Shown here: one piece after another, positions 32,096 to 42,752 of the stretch | Layout: each line of letters starts with the position of its first letter | Numbering within the stretch: the stretch's first letter is position 1 | From: Gastracanthus pulcherrimus | Lineage: Eukaryota; Arthropoda; Insecta; Hymenoptera; Pteromalidae | Length of the DNA stretch: 64,000 bases | NCBI GenBank assembly: GCA_949152435.1 | Contig: OX424576.1 | Span: 53,536,536-53,600,535, forward strand | Direction of reading: 5' to 3' | Made by a program: the position numbers and the translations under genes | Notes under the pieces: generated by a model | Databases searched by the model: none | Seen by the model: only the letters and a program-made list of their open reading frames with translations | What the model was told of the DNA's origin: nothing

Positions 32096-33911
32096 TTAAC
32101 TCATAATTTTATATTAATCACTAATACCAATTAATGTTCTAACAGCATCATCATCGAGGTTTACGCCATTTGAGAATGCTGTTATGCAAGCCCTACAGTA
32201 CGTAACAATACGCAGATACATATATACATTTTATTATTTATGATATATAATAATATTACAATTTATCGTAGAAACCTTAATTCAAGGATGGCTCATGTTG
32301 AACAATTAGCTAAGTATGTATAAACTTGTATGTATTTTAATACCATAAATTACTTGATTAAGAATTAATTATTAACACATTTTTCAGAGAAAGCCATAAA
32401 ATGTTAAAGGATCTGTCGAAGAGTAGGAAGAGAACGGCACGAGATATTCCAGACTGCCTTCCCTTCAAGACACGTGAAGATCTTCTAGCTTTTAACGCTG
32501 TCGATGAAGACACATACAATGATGTTGTAAGTACGAAATATGTAAAAATATTTATTAATATTATTTATTTATTTAATCAGAAATACATGTCATTAACCGT
32601 CAAACCCCTGAACGCAAGACTTAGTTTTATAATTATTTAATTTTTCATTTCTTAAATATATCGTTTATGTTTATGTCAACTACTTGATTTATCTTGGTGG
32701 TAGAAATACCGATGACTCTTCAGCAATTTTTTAAAAAAATTGCTTTACAGTCAACACAGAGCTTCTGTGCAATGTTACTTGGCTTGGAGATAAGAAAAAA
32801 AATGTTACAAGGTTACGTGATACCCGTTTTGTGGCAGCTTGTGAAGGTATATTGTTTTATATATTTTATTTAACTTGTCACACTAGACTTATTATATTAA
32901 TTATGAATGTTTCATTAATTTCTTATAGAAGCCATCTCCTCAAATGCCATGATCTTACCGAGGCCAAGTAACTTGCAATTCACAGATTCGATGACCAGGG
33001 CCCTGAAAAGCCTTAAGCAATGTCTACGGCGTCTCGAAGAGAACAAGATACGCAGAGACGAGCTACTGCCCGAAGAAAGAGATGAGGAGCAGCTGCCACC
33101 ATCTCCGAGGAGAAGACGAGCTCCTTATGAAGAAGAAGAAGAAGAAGAAGAAGAAGAAGAAGAAGAAGAAGAAGAAGAAGAAGAAGAACATCAAGAACCC
33201 CTGCCATCCAGTCCAAAAAGAAGAAGAGTTTTAGAAGAAACTTCAGACGACGAGAGGGAGAGGGATGATCATCAGCAGCTGTCCAGTCCAAGGAGCTATG
33301 TAGGATTCGATAACCTGAAGGATGAAATACCCGACGAAGATGACGCACCTACAGAAAATTTCGACCATTTACAGCAGAATCCACCTGATAAACTCTGGTA
33401 AGTGGCCTCCTGTTAAATATTATCATAGAACATGTAAAAAAACCGCTGGCAATTCCTTGGCACTTTGCTTTCTCAAACTTCATTGATTGTTTCAATATGA
33501 AATTAATTTTAAATTTACTTATCTTTTTTTAATCAATATCTTAAAAAAGCTGTGTTTTTAGTATTGATGAATTGTCAAAAGATAATTTTTTACTAAAATT
33601 ACATATTTAGATTAAATTACAGTTTTTCACGTCTTTTATAACTATTGTTATAGGTACGTTATATCTAACATTCCAAAAAACCCTACAATGTGAAAGTAGA
33701 TTTCGCGGGTGATTACTGCCCGCGGGAAAAACTGCTACTTTCGTCCCTTGTTGTAATAATGTACTATTCTGTCCGGATAAGCGGGTAAAAATGTTTTTTT
33801 ACCCGTTAACCATTTTTGTTGCCCGCCAAAAAATTTCTTTTTTGTCCGTTTATTTAAAAACTTATTTTAAAAAGCGCAAAAATCCATACATGTGTTACAA
33901 AAAAATATGGT

Positions 33912-34192
33912 GTGACACACACACACACGCACACACACACATGCGCACACACTAACTCACTTACTCGCACGCACACACAATCACACGCTCGCACATACAC
34001 ACTCACTCACACGCACGCACGCACGCACGTACACACACTCACTCACTCACACGCACGCACACACACATACGAACATACGGACACACACGCATGTACATAC
34101 ACATACACGCGCACACACATGCATGCATGCATGCATGCATACACGCAGCACACATACACGCGCACGCAGTCACGCACGCACATTCATACAGA
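33912..34192. repeat. (CA)n / ACGC-rich microsatellite in the last intron, copy A
   Basis: Mixed ACAC, GCAC and CATG repeats. It yields a histidine/threonine-rich spurious open frame. The counterpart in copy B is at 41143-41380, shorter and rearranged. Confidence 0.9.
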
Positions 34193-34600
34193 CATTTTCT
34201 AAAAATAGTGTATGTTAATTCCTATTGTCTAAAAGATATTTCTATAGTGATTTTAGCAAAACTTTTTTATTACCATCCCAAAGCTTCCTCTGTGATGAAG
34301 CAAAATCAAATTAATTTAAAATAAAATATAAAATATATCAGGGAATCAGAGGACGGAGAATTCGATGGAAGGACCCACTCTGGCGAATACCCCGCGGAGT
34401 ATTTGGAGGAGTGCCGACCTGGCAGAGGAGGTGCAGAACCTTACCCGGACGATGACACGGAGATCGAAAGCGACGCCGAGAACAACAAGGATCATGACGA
34501 CCACAGCAACACCATGATGGAGGACAACGGCCAGCCTGAGGATGGGGCCGAAGAATTTCCGGACATCTACGCATTTATAAAACACCAAGAAAAATACTAG

Positions 34601-35064
34601 CTTGCTACATTTTTCTTTGCGTTTTATAAAGGCGACTTTATTTATTTTTTTACTTTTTAGGGAAGTTCATATAAAAAGTACACGTTTATGATATTAGTTT
34701 GCATTCTTTTTATATTATCACTTGCTGAAATTAACGTGGACTTTTTATATGAATAGAACGTTTTCTTACATTTTATATTTTATTTATTTGTTCATTTATT
34801 TACTAAATTCAATTATCAATTTACTAATCTTTTATTTTTTAATTATATTTTAATTTTTAATTACGTAATTAAATTTAAAAAAATGTAAGGAAGCGTTGGG
34901 GGTCAGAGAATGTTGGTTGTGCCTCACAGAGATGGGCGAGGACGGGGCCCTCTCACACATAAAAAAAAATTCTTTTATTTTTGTTTGAAAAAATAGCAAT
35001 ATTGAGGTAATTTTTACATTACAAGAGAATAATTCTAATAACATTATAATTATTATGATTATTA
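34601..35064. other. 3' region of copy A, non-coding
   Basis: AT-rich sequence after the stop codon, with possible poly(A) signals but none clearly placed. It is repeated in copy B at 41803-42268. Confidence 0.5.
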
Positions 35065-35223
35065 CCCAGACAGCAAAAAATGAATTTTTTCTAAGGATTT
35101 TTTTCGAACACTTTAAGAATAATTATGAATATAAGTTAGAAAAGGATTCTTAAACAGTTTGAAAAGAGTTCATAAAGAATTCTAACATCTGCGACATTCA
35201 TGAAATTTGTTTTTCCGTCTGGG
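35065..35223. mobile_element. MITE with CCCAGACAGCAAAA ends
   Basis: The left end CCCAGACAGCAAAAAATGAA and the right end TTTTTCCGTCTGGG are inverted. At 159 bp, its interior alternates AAAGGATTCTT and AAGAATTC words. The copy B counterpart is at 42269-42425. The same CCCAGAYRGCA start bounds the GC-rich repeat at 26588 and 38562. Confidence 0.7.
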
Positions 35224-35551
35224 AATTCTTTAGTGTTATTATTACTTCTATTAAAATAAAAATAATAATTGTTTTCAGATGCCGTTGAGAGACGTCAGAA
35301 AATAACTATAGAACCGATCCAGCACGTACTGAGAGACGACGTCAAGGAACAAAGACTGCTGATTCAGCGACTGACCCAAGACTGAGGTAGACAAGCTGAG
35401 GCTAGGAGCGACAAAAATGACATCGTTTTCAGACTTGCAAGCTGAGCTTCAAGGAGGGCCTAGCAAAGGTAATTTATTCATCATTCTATTATAACTTTCC
35501 AACCCATAATGCAATAAAAAATCTTATTTTTTTAGTTTTTTTCAACAGAGT
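35224..35551 (+). other. Possible exon remnant (plus) or 3' flank of the minus-strand ORF
   Basis: TTGTTTTCAG at 35270-35279 is followed by 35 open codons on the plus strand (RRQKITIEPIQHVLRDD and onward, stop TGA). In copy B the same frame has an early TAG. Further on, MTSFSDLQAELQGGPSKG ends at a possible donor, AAAG|GTAATT, near 35469. On the minus strand an AATAAA (GATGAATAAATTACC) lies about 70 bases past the stop of the minus-strand ORF at 35552, fitting its poly(A) signal. I cannot name a gene here. Confidence 0.3.
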
Positions 35552-36062
35552 TCATAACACTTTGAGCGCAGAAACGGTGTGCGCCTGCCTGGATGTGATA
35601 GCGATCTGCTGAATGGTTCCCAAGGTCATGCTGTTGTCGTACGAGCGCATGGACATGCCTGCAAAACTCTCGATGACGCAGGGGCAACGAGAATTGAGTA
35701 GGAGGCTTCTTGCGAGTTGCTCCTCAGGCGATCCCTGTTAAAAAATTGAAGCTGGATTTCAAGCTTGAAATTCAACGATGAGCTTGAATCTGGTTTGGTC
35801 GAACTTAAAATCCAGCTCGATTTCAAGCTCGAAATCAAACTCAAAAGATCCACCCTGATCGACCTACATTTCAAGTTTGATCAAGCTGGATTCAAACTCA
35901 TCGTTGAATTTCAAGTTCGATCGAGCCGGATTCAAACTCATCGCTGGATTTGAAGCTTGAGATTTAGCTTGATATTTTCAATAGGGGAACCTGCAGAAGG
36001 ACCAGCTGGTTCAGCCACTGGTCCGTTTGAGTGACCGTAGCCTCCTGGAGCTACAGGCTCCC
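35552..36062 (-). pseudogene. C-terminal coding remnant, unknown family, split by a MITE
   Basis: On the minus strand 36062-35985 reads FREPVAPGGYGHSNGPVAEP and AGPSAGSP. After a 249-bp element, 35735-35552 reads SPEEQLARSLLLNSRCPC, VIESFAGMSMRSYDNSM and LGTIQQIAITSRQ and ends SALKVL with TGA at 35552. Removing the element and one of its flanking 7-base repeats joins the two parts in frame (GCA GGT TCC CCT GAG GAG). Composition and base use look truly coding, but I do not recognise the family. Upstream coding is cut off by the palindromic block starting at 36066. Copy B (42753-43200) has a 5-base insertion and lacks most of the first part. Confidence 0.5.
35736..35984. mobile_element. MITE rich in CAAGCTTGAAAT words, copy A
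   Basis: The ends CTGTTAAAAAATTGAAGCTG and the inverse of CAAGCTAAATCTCAAGC to CAATAG are related inverted repeats. The interior repeats GAAATTCA, AAGCTCGAAATC and GATCGAGC in both orientations. Flanks GCGATCC (35729-35735) and GGGAACC (35985-35991) could be a decayed 7-bp target duplication. The copy B counterpart is 42941-43190. Confidence 0.65.
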
Positions 36063-36065
36063 GAA

Positions 36066-36810
36066 ATATACCATTATTTACGTAAATATTTTCAGAGACT
36101 ATATATATATATATATTCCACGTCGACCTGGGAAGAAATTTTTTACATTTCGTTCAAAATGTTTTTACTAGTTCAGAATAGTTAAAAAATGTATGCAAAA
36201 AAAATTTAGATCACAATACCCTAACTATGCAGAACTGTGGCCCTATTAAAAATAAAGTTTTTTTCAATTCTTAGAAACATAGAAAACTTTAATGATTTTT
36301 AGCTCCAGATAGGTGCAATTTAGGTATTTACACATATACATTTTTATTATTTTTCTGTATATTTTTCTGTAAATTTTCTATAGAATATGCTAACACTTTT
36401 TTTATGCCCTAATTACCACGTTTCTGATTGATTTATAAAAGATATACCGTTATATAGTAATAAGAGCTTCAAAATGAGACCAGGTAGACCATGGACCGAG
36501 CTTTTTAACCGAAGTAACAGAATTTTGAAGGAAATCTACATACAATTTGTATATCTATATATGAAGATTTCTTTTATAAATGATATTCCCTACATACATA
36601 TAGATATATAAATTGTATGTAGATTTCTTTCAAAATGCTGTAACGTCAGTTATAAAGCTCGGTCCATGATCTACCTGCTCTCATTTTGAAGCTCTTATTA
36701 CTACAAAATTTTGAGATTAAAATAAACTGCCGAAATTTTTTAAATAGCATATAATTGGGGTCTGAAAAAAATGTCAGCATATTGTACAGAAAATTTACAG
36801 AAAAAAATGC

Positions 36811-36901
<91 letters not shown>

Positions 36902-37769
36902 CAAATTGCACCTATCTCGAATTGAATTTTCTACTTTTTAAAAAATTTAAATAAACTTTATTTTTAGGGTCACGGTTCTGCAAGATTTGGGTCTTATGAG
37001 CTAAAATTTTATTTACATGCTTTTTTCACTATTCTGAACTAGTAAAAACATTTTCAGCGAAATGTAAAAAATTTCTTCACGGGTTTACGTGAAATATATA
37101 TTATTATGAAATATTGAAATTCGTTCAGAATGAACTTTTACTACAGTTTTTTTTTATTAGTCTTGACGTTTATTTCGTCTTTACAATACATCAGGAAAGT
37201 ATAATACATTTTTAGGCCAATTTTTTATTTGAAAATTTTTATATATCAAATTTTGAAATTTTAAATATTACCTGAGATCTTACCAGAGATCTCGTGTGAG
37301 ATTTTGAGTAAAAATTCATGAGGTTTTCGCATGATATTTCACCTGAGATTTTTTGGTAGGGATATATATATATATATATATAATCATGCGAAATATCATG
37401 CGAAAACCTCATGAATTTTTACTCAAAATCTCACACGACATCTCTGGTAGGATCTCAGGTGAGATTTAAAATTTCAAAATTTTATATATAAAAATTTTCA
37501 AATAAAAATTGGCCAAAGATGTATTATACTTTCCTGATGTATTGTAAAGACGAAAGAAACTTCAAGAATAATAAAAAGAAACTGTAGTAAAAGTTCATTC
37601 TGAACGAATTCCAATATTTCATTAAGTGTACATATAATAACATGAGATTTTCGTATGAGATCTCAAGTGAGAATCTTACTTGAGATTATTCAGTAGGGGT
37701 ATGTGAATAATCATAATTAAAGTATAAAATTATAATTAAATTTAAATATTTACGTAAGTAAATGGTATA
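36066..37769. mobile_element. Composite of nested palindromes, copy A
   Basis: The outer ends ATATACCATTATTTACGTAA and TTACGTAAGTAAATGGTATAT are inverted. Inside, a first palindrome has arms 36130-36540 and 36590-37085 (GTTTTTACTAGTTCAGAATA with its inverse, centre near 36563). A second has arms 37118-37365 and 37383-37625 (TTCAGAATGAACTTTTACTA with its inverse). An (AT)n run at 36815-36899 is inside the first. No coding capacity. Counterpart: 43210-44974. Confidence 0.75.
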
Positions 37770-38133
37770 TATGTGTTATTATTGTATGTATATATCTGCT
37801 GCGAATTCCCGGAAAAACAACTCAAGTCCATTTTTTTGAAAATTGAGTTTTAAGCGATTTTAATATCTTTATATAGTATATTTTCAGATACAAGTGCACA
37901 AAATCAAGAAAGTGTAAAAATAAGTAGCCTTATCTACTATTTATGATTTTTTTTACATTAGTTCAAATGGAAAATAAAAATTTTAAGTATTAGTATCTTC
38001 AAAACAGAAAAGTGGACTTATGTTGTTATTCTGCAAAACCATATATATATTATGTATTAACTTATTAATTTATTGTACAAAAATATTAAATATTTAAAGT
38101 GTATAAATAAAAAATTACAAATATAAAATATTA
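37770..38133. repeat. Non-coding segment, dispersed repeat
   Basis: It contains CCCGGAAAAACAACTCAAGTCC, also seen at 45013 (copy B) and, diverged, near 26510. Otherwise AT-rich with no gene. Confidence 0.5.
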
Positions 38134-38319
38134 GTATATTATGACACTGTTGTGGGAGATGGTTTTCTACCTTACTCGAGGGTTTTCGCACGAGCGAAGC
38201 GAGTGAGAAAATCGAGCAAGGTAGAAAAACACCTCCCACAACAGTCTCATACGATATTTTATAGCACAACAACCTCAAAATCGACAATAAAGTTGGCATT
38301 TTGAGGTTAGTGTGCTATA
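38134..38319. mobile_element. Twin-hairpin element, copy 2, with an empty site in copy B
   Basis: Same sequence as 23138-23323. In the tandem duplicate the corresponding place (about 45331) reads AATATAAAATACAGTATTTT with nothing inserted, whereas here AATATAAAATATTAGTA precedes the element and AGTATTTTTATT follows. The insertion is therefore about 190 bp with a 3-5 base duplication including GTA. The ends TATTATGACAC and the inverse of GTGTGCTATAATA are imperfect inverted repeats. It entered copy A after the 7-kb duplication. Confidence 0.88.
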
Positions 38320-38358
38320 ATAGTATTTTTATTATGATAAAATTTTACATTTAATATA

Positions 38359-38390
<32 letters not shown>

Positions 38391-39544
38391 CGCCGTGCTG
38401 GCATATTGTCGGCAAATTGCACGGCACAGTGCTGACACGTTGCCGGCACGCGGGCCGCAGTACCAATCACGCATGCAAATTGCGTCGGCAAAATGACGGC
38501 ACTATGACGGCCCGCGTGCCAGGACCGCGTTCCTGCACCGTGCCACAATGCCGACTCAACCCAGATAGCAGCCCGTGCCGAGCACGGCGTGCTGGCACGG
38601 CGTGACGAATTTGTGCCATCACTGTGCAATCGCGGCGTGCTGTCCGATTCGGTGGCACGTCGTGACCGCCCTGTGCCGTCATCGTGCCGTCACGCAACAT
38701 CACTTTTTTGAACTTTTAGATTCCAGCAGAATGACGGCACAGTGCAAGCCCGCCGTGTCGGGAAAATCGTGGCCGCAATGTGACGGAATATGGACAGTAC
38801 GACGTGCCATCAATATAATTATATAAAAATATAATTTAATTGCATATTTAAGTTATTATTTCTATTACAAATAAAATTGATAATAATAGTAATGATTTGT
38901 TAATTTATTTATATGGGGCTCAATTGGTGTAATTGAATAAATAAATAAATATAAATAAATAAATAATAGTATAATTTTATGATTTATATTTTTATTAATA
39001 ATAAATATATTTGTTTATAATTGAATATTAAAATTGATTTACATTATAAATTTAAAGTCTTGAAATAATTTCGAACTTTGTGTTGTTTGAAGAAATGTAT
39101 CGCATCCCGCCATTGCAGTAATCTCCCTGCTTTCATGAAGACTTGATCTTCAATTGCAGACGCGCGCAATAAGTGAAATTGTTTTTAATAATTTTAGCGG
39201 TATTATTGTAGTTATTAATTATTGTAGTTATCTGTGGTGTAATTTGGAATTCTGAATTATATAATTCGACTGTGGCAAGTTTGTGGTGGACGTTCGAGAG
39301 GAAGTGCAGCTCGTCTTGTGGATCATCCTGGCGCGCGCACGTGCAATTGCAGTTCATAGTAAATAATTACTATCATTAATTATTTACATGCTGCAATTTG
39401 GATTTCCCAAGAGAACTGTGGCAACTATCTGGACATTTCAGAGTGAAGAGATTGTCTTGAGGATCACCCTGGCTGAGATGTAAAATTTTTTTATTTATAA
39501 TTATTCTAATAATTATATTATGTTAATAAATAGGTTAGTTTTGA
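38320..39544. repeat. (AT)n and GC-rich dispersed repeat block, copy A
   Basis: (AT)n at 38360-38390 is followed by CGCCGTGCTGGCATATTGTC and other GC-rich words, CCCAGATAGCAGCCCGTGCC at 38562, then the block also found at 27000-27760, and the start of a 205-bp repeat unit. Confidence 0.75.
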
Positions 39545-39903
39545 CGAGGAAGGACGAGTGGCCAGGACGAGGAAGTGCGACGATGGATGCAGCAGGAGGG
39601 GTATCTGGGCTACGGTCCCCACGAAGGGGCACGAAGATGAGAGCTGCAAGGCCCAGGACGGCGTACTTGCGGCAGCAGCAGTGGCACGGTTAACCTCGAA
39701 GAGGTTATGTTTACATACAGCTTCCTACTGCATTCGTCCACTGCCAATATTATCAGGTGAGATTAGTGTTTAGTTTATCACTGTAATCTCCCCTTACTAA
39801 TGCTGCGTTGTTTCTAGATGTCTGGTGAGTGCTTCGGAGGTTAAATGAACACTCAAACTCTAAAATCCACGAATCTTCAAACATATGAAACCTACAACCC
39901 ATG
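39545..39903. other. Unique GC-rich spacer at the duplication junction
   Basis: This segment has no copy elsewhere in the window. 39545-39720 is GC-rich. AATATTATCAG|GTGAGATTAG near 39756 looks like a splice donor and GTTGTTTCTAG|ATGTCTG near 39819 like an acceptor, so a piece of some gene may be captured here, but the open frame (MARTRKCDDGCSRRG) is not recognisable. 39845-39912 consists of AAACTC and AACCCATGAACC words like those at 59.8-60.5 kb. Confidence 0.4.
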
Positions 39904-39983
39904 AACCGTCAAACCCCTGAACGCAAGACTTAGTTTTATAATTATTAAATTTATCATTTCTTAAATATATCGTTTATTTTTAG

Positions 39984-41802
39984 GTCAACTACTTGATTTA
40001 TCTTGGTGGTAGAAATACCGATGACTCTTAAGCAATTTTTAAAAAAAATTGCTTTGCAGTCAACACAGAGCTTCTGTGCAATGTTACTTGGCTTGGAGAT
40101 AATAAAAAAAATGTCACAAGACTACGTGATACCCGTTTTGTGTCAGCTTGTGAAGGTATATTGTTTTATATATTTTATTTTACTTGTCACACTAGACTTA
40201 TTATATTAATTATGAATGTTTTCATTTTTGACCAGGGCCCTGAAAAGCCTTAAGCAATGTCTACGGCGTCTCGAAGAGATACGCAGAGACGTGCTACTGC
40301 CCGAAGAAAGAGATGAGGAGCAGCTGCCACCATCTCCGAGGAGAAGACGAGCTCCTGATGAAGAAGAAGAAGAAGAAGAAGAACATCAAGAACCCCTGCC
40401 ACCCAGTCCAAAAAGAAGAAGAGTTTTAGAAAAAACTTCAGACGACGAAAGGGAGAGGGATGATCATCAGCATCTGTCCAGTCCAAGGAGCTATGTAGGA
40501 TTGGATGACCTGAAGGATGAAATACCCGACGAAGATGACGCACCTACAGAAAATTTCGACCATTTACAGCAGAATCCACCTGATAAACTCTGGTAAGTGG
40601 CCTCCTGTTAAATATTATCATAGAACATGTAAAAAACCGCTGGCAATTCCTTGGCACTTTGCTCCCTCAAACTTAATTGATTGTTTCAATATGAAATTAA
40701 TTTTAAATTTACTTATCTTTTTTTAATCAATATCTTAAAAAAGCTGTGTTTTTCGTATTGATGAATTGTCAAAAGATAATTTTTTACTAAAATTACATAT
40801 TTAGATTAAATTACAGTTTTTCACGTCTTTTATAACTATTGTTATAGATAAGTTATATCTAACATTCCAAAAAACCCTACAATGTGAAAGTAGATTTCGC
40901 ACTCGAGTGATTACTGCCCTCGCGAGAAGATTCTTCCCTCGGGTGATTACTGCCCGCGGGAAAAACTGCTACTTTCGTCCCTTGTTGCATAATGTACTAT
41001 TCTGTCCGGATAAGCGGGTAAAAAAGTTTTTTTACCCGTTGACTACTTTTGTTGCCCGCCAAAAAATTTCTTTTTTGCCCGTTTATTTAAAAACTTATTT
41101 TAAAAAACGCAAAAATCCATACATGTGTTACAAAAAAATATGGTGTGACACACACACACACGCACACGCATACATGCGCACACACTAACTCACTCACACG
41201 CACGCACACACACACTCACACGCAGGCACATACACACTCACTCACACGCACGCACACACGTACACACACTCACTCACACGCACGCACACACACATACGCG
41301 CATACGGACACACACGCATGCACATACACATACACGCGCACACACATGCACGCATGCATGCATGCATACACGCAGCACACATATTCATACAGACATTTTC
41401 TAAAAATAGTGTATGTTGATTCCTATTGTCTCAAAAAATATGTCTATAGTGATTTTAGCAAAACTTTTTTATTACCATCCCAAAGCTTCCTCTGTGATGA
41501 AGCAAAATCAAATGAATTTAAAATAAAATATAAAATATATCAGGGAATCAGAGGACGGAGAATTCGATGGAAGGACCCACTATGACGAATACCCCGCGAA
41601 GTATTTGGAGGAGTGCCGACCTGACAGAGGAGGTGCAGAACCTTACCCGGACGATGACACGGAGATCGAAAGCGACGCCGAGAACAACAAGGATCATGAC
41701 GACCACAGCAACACCATGATGGAGGACAACGGCCAGCCTGAGGATGGGACCGAAGAATTTCCGGACATCTACACATTTATAAAACACCAAAAAAAATACT
41801 AG
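39984..41802 (+). pseudogene. DUF4806-like gene, copy B, truncated
   Basis: Exons 39984-40155, about 40236-40592 and 41544-41802 correspond to the last three exons of copy A. The acceptor TTTTTAG before 39984 is intact here, unlike copy A. A nonsense TAA lies at 40029-40031 (TCA in copy A), after NTDDS. The next exon has lost about 65 bases at its 5' end: the sequence jumps from ATGAATGTTTTCATTTTTG to ACCAGGGCCC, so the phase no longer fits. The glutamate run is 8 codons, against 20 in copy A. The last exon is open and ends FIKHQKKY. With no upstream exons and no promoter, it is a pseudogene. Confidence 0.75.
41143..41380. repeat. (CA)n / ACGC-rich microsatellite, copy B
   Basis: Counterpart of 33912-34192 within the last intron, with different repeat counts and lacking the final CACGCAGTCACGCACGCACA part. 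Confidence 0.9.
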
Positions 41803-42268
41803 CTTGCTACATATTTCTTTGCGTTTTATAAAGGCGACTTTATTTATGTTTTTACTTTTAGGGAAGTTCATATAAAAAGTACACGTTTATTATATTAGTA
41901 GCATTCTTTTTATATTATCACTTGCTGAAATTAACGTGGACTTCTTATATGAATAGAACGTTTTCTTACATTTTATATTTTATTTATTTGTTCATTTATT
42001 TAATAAATTTAATTATCAATTTACTAATCTTTTATTTTTTAATTATATTTTAATTTTTAATTACGTATTTAAATTAAAAAAAAAATGTAAGGAAGCGTTG
42101 GAGGGGCAGAGAATGTTGGTTTTGCCTCACAGAGATAGGCAAGATCGGGGCCCTCTCACACATAAAAAAAAAATTCTTTTATTTTTGTTTGAAAAAATAG
42201 CAATATTGAGGTAAATTTTACATTACAAGAGAATAATTCTAATAACATTATAATTATTATAATTATTA

Positions 42269-42425
42269 CCCAGACAGCAAAAAATGAATTTTTTCTAAGG
42301 ATTTTTGTCGAACACTAAGAATACTTATGCATGTAAGTTAGAAAAGGATTCTTAAAGAGTTTGAAAAGAGTTCATAAAGAATTCTAACGTCTGCGACATT
42401 CATGAAATTTGTTTTGCCGTCTGGG
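42269..42425. mobile_element. MITE with CCCAGACAGCAAAA ends, copy B
   Basis: Counterpart of 35065-35223, ending TTTTGCCGTCTGGG. It differs by small indels. Confidence 0.7.
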
Positions 42426-42752
42426 AATTCTTTAGTGTTATTATTACTTCTATTAAAATAAAAATAATAATTGTTTTCAGATGCCGTTGAGAGACGTTAG
42501 AAAATAACTCTAGAACCGATCCAGCACGTACTGAGAGACGACGTCAAGGAATAAAGACTGCCGATTCAGCGACTGACCCAAGACTGAGGTAGACAAGCTG
42601 AGGCTGGGAGCGACAAAAATGACATCGTTTTCAGACTTGCAAGCTGAGCTTCAAGGAGGGCCTAGCAAAGATAATTTATTCATCATTCTATTATAACTTT
42701 CCAACCCATAATGCAATAAAAATCTTATTTTGTTCGTTTTTTTCAACAGAGT

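Larger units (their letters stand above)
29516..34600 (+). pseudogene. DUF4806-like gene, copy A, seven exons, inactivated
   Basis: Exons 29516-30503, 32146-32197, 32272-32313, 32388-32526, 32675-32846, 32929-33397 and 34342-34600 join with agreeing phase throughout (707 codons with the stop). The first exon starts MYSRPAINRGEVSPDVAAKN and is followed by 57-residue Q/S/T/P/K-rich repeats. Short exons then read TPFENAVMQALQ, NLNSRMAHVEQLA and LKDLSKSRKRTARDIPDCLP. The fifth exon, VNYLIYLGGRNTDD to RLRDTRFVAACE, with the previous LPFKTREDLLAF, resembles the DUF4806 domain of insect proteins. The last exons are acidic, with a 20-glutamate run, and end FIKHQEKY. Two defects are seen: TAA at 32732-32734 inside the core, where copy B has AAA, and loss of the AG acceptor before 32675 (ATG here, AGG in copy B). 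Further upstream exons are likely, since ATG 29516 directly follows an acceptor. Function is unknown. Confidence 0.7.
32595..39544. repeat. Tandem segmental duplication, copy A
   Basis: Colinear with 39904-46510 (offset 7,309 at the start, 6,966 at the end). It contains the last three exons of the DUF4806-like gene and the downstream non-coding blocks. The copies differ mainly by indels: the core-exon start, the glutamate run, (CA)n and (AT)n lengths, the twin-hairpin insertion at 38134 (copy A only) and a 73-bp piece near 35990-36062 (copy A only). The start of homology, ACCGTCAAACCCCTGAACGC, resembles the AACCCTCAAAC minisatellite. Confidence 0.93.

Noticed and set aside
32675..32846. Apparent frameshift in the core exon, giving a continuous frame with LKQFLKKIALQSTQSF in copy B
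   Set aside because: The exon is 172 bases; keeping the entry frame gives DTRFVAACE and a phase that fits the next exon. The alternative frame enters with stops and does not fit, so the defect is a nonsense codon, not a frameshift.
33013..33348. Minus-strand open frame with a poly-leucine run
   Set aside because: It is antisense to the (GAA)n of the coding exon and has no independent support.
33912..34202. Histidine/threonine-rich open frames (also 41145-41585)
   Set aside because: Translation of CA-rich microsatellites in an intron.
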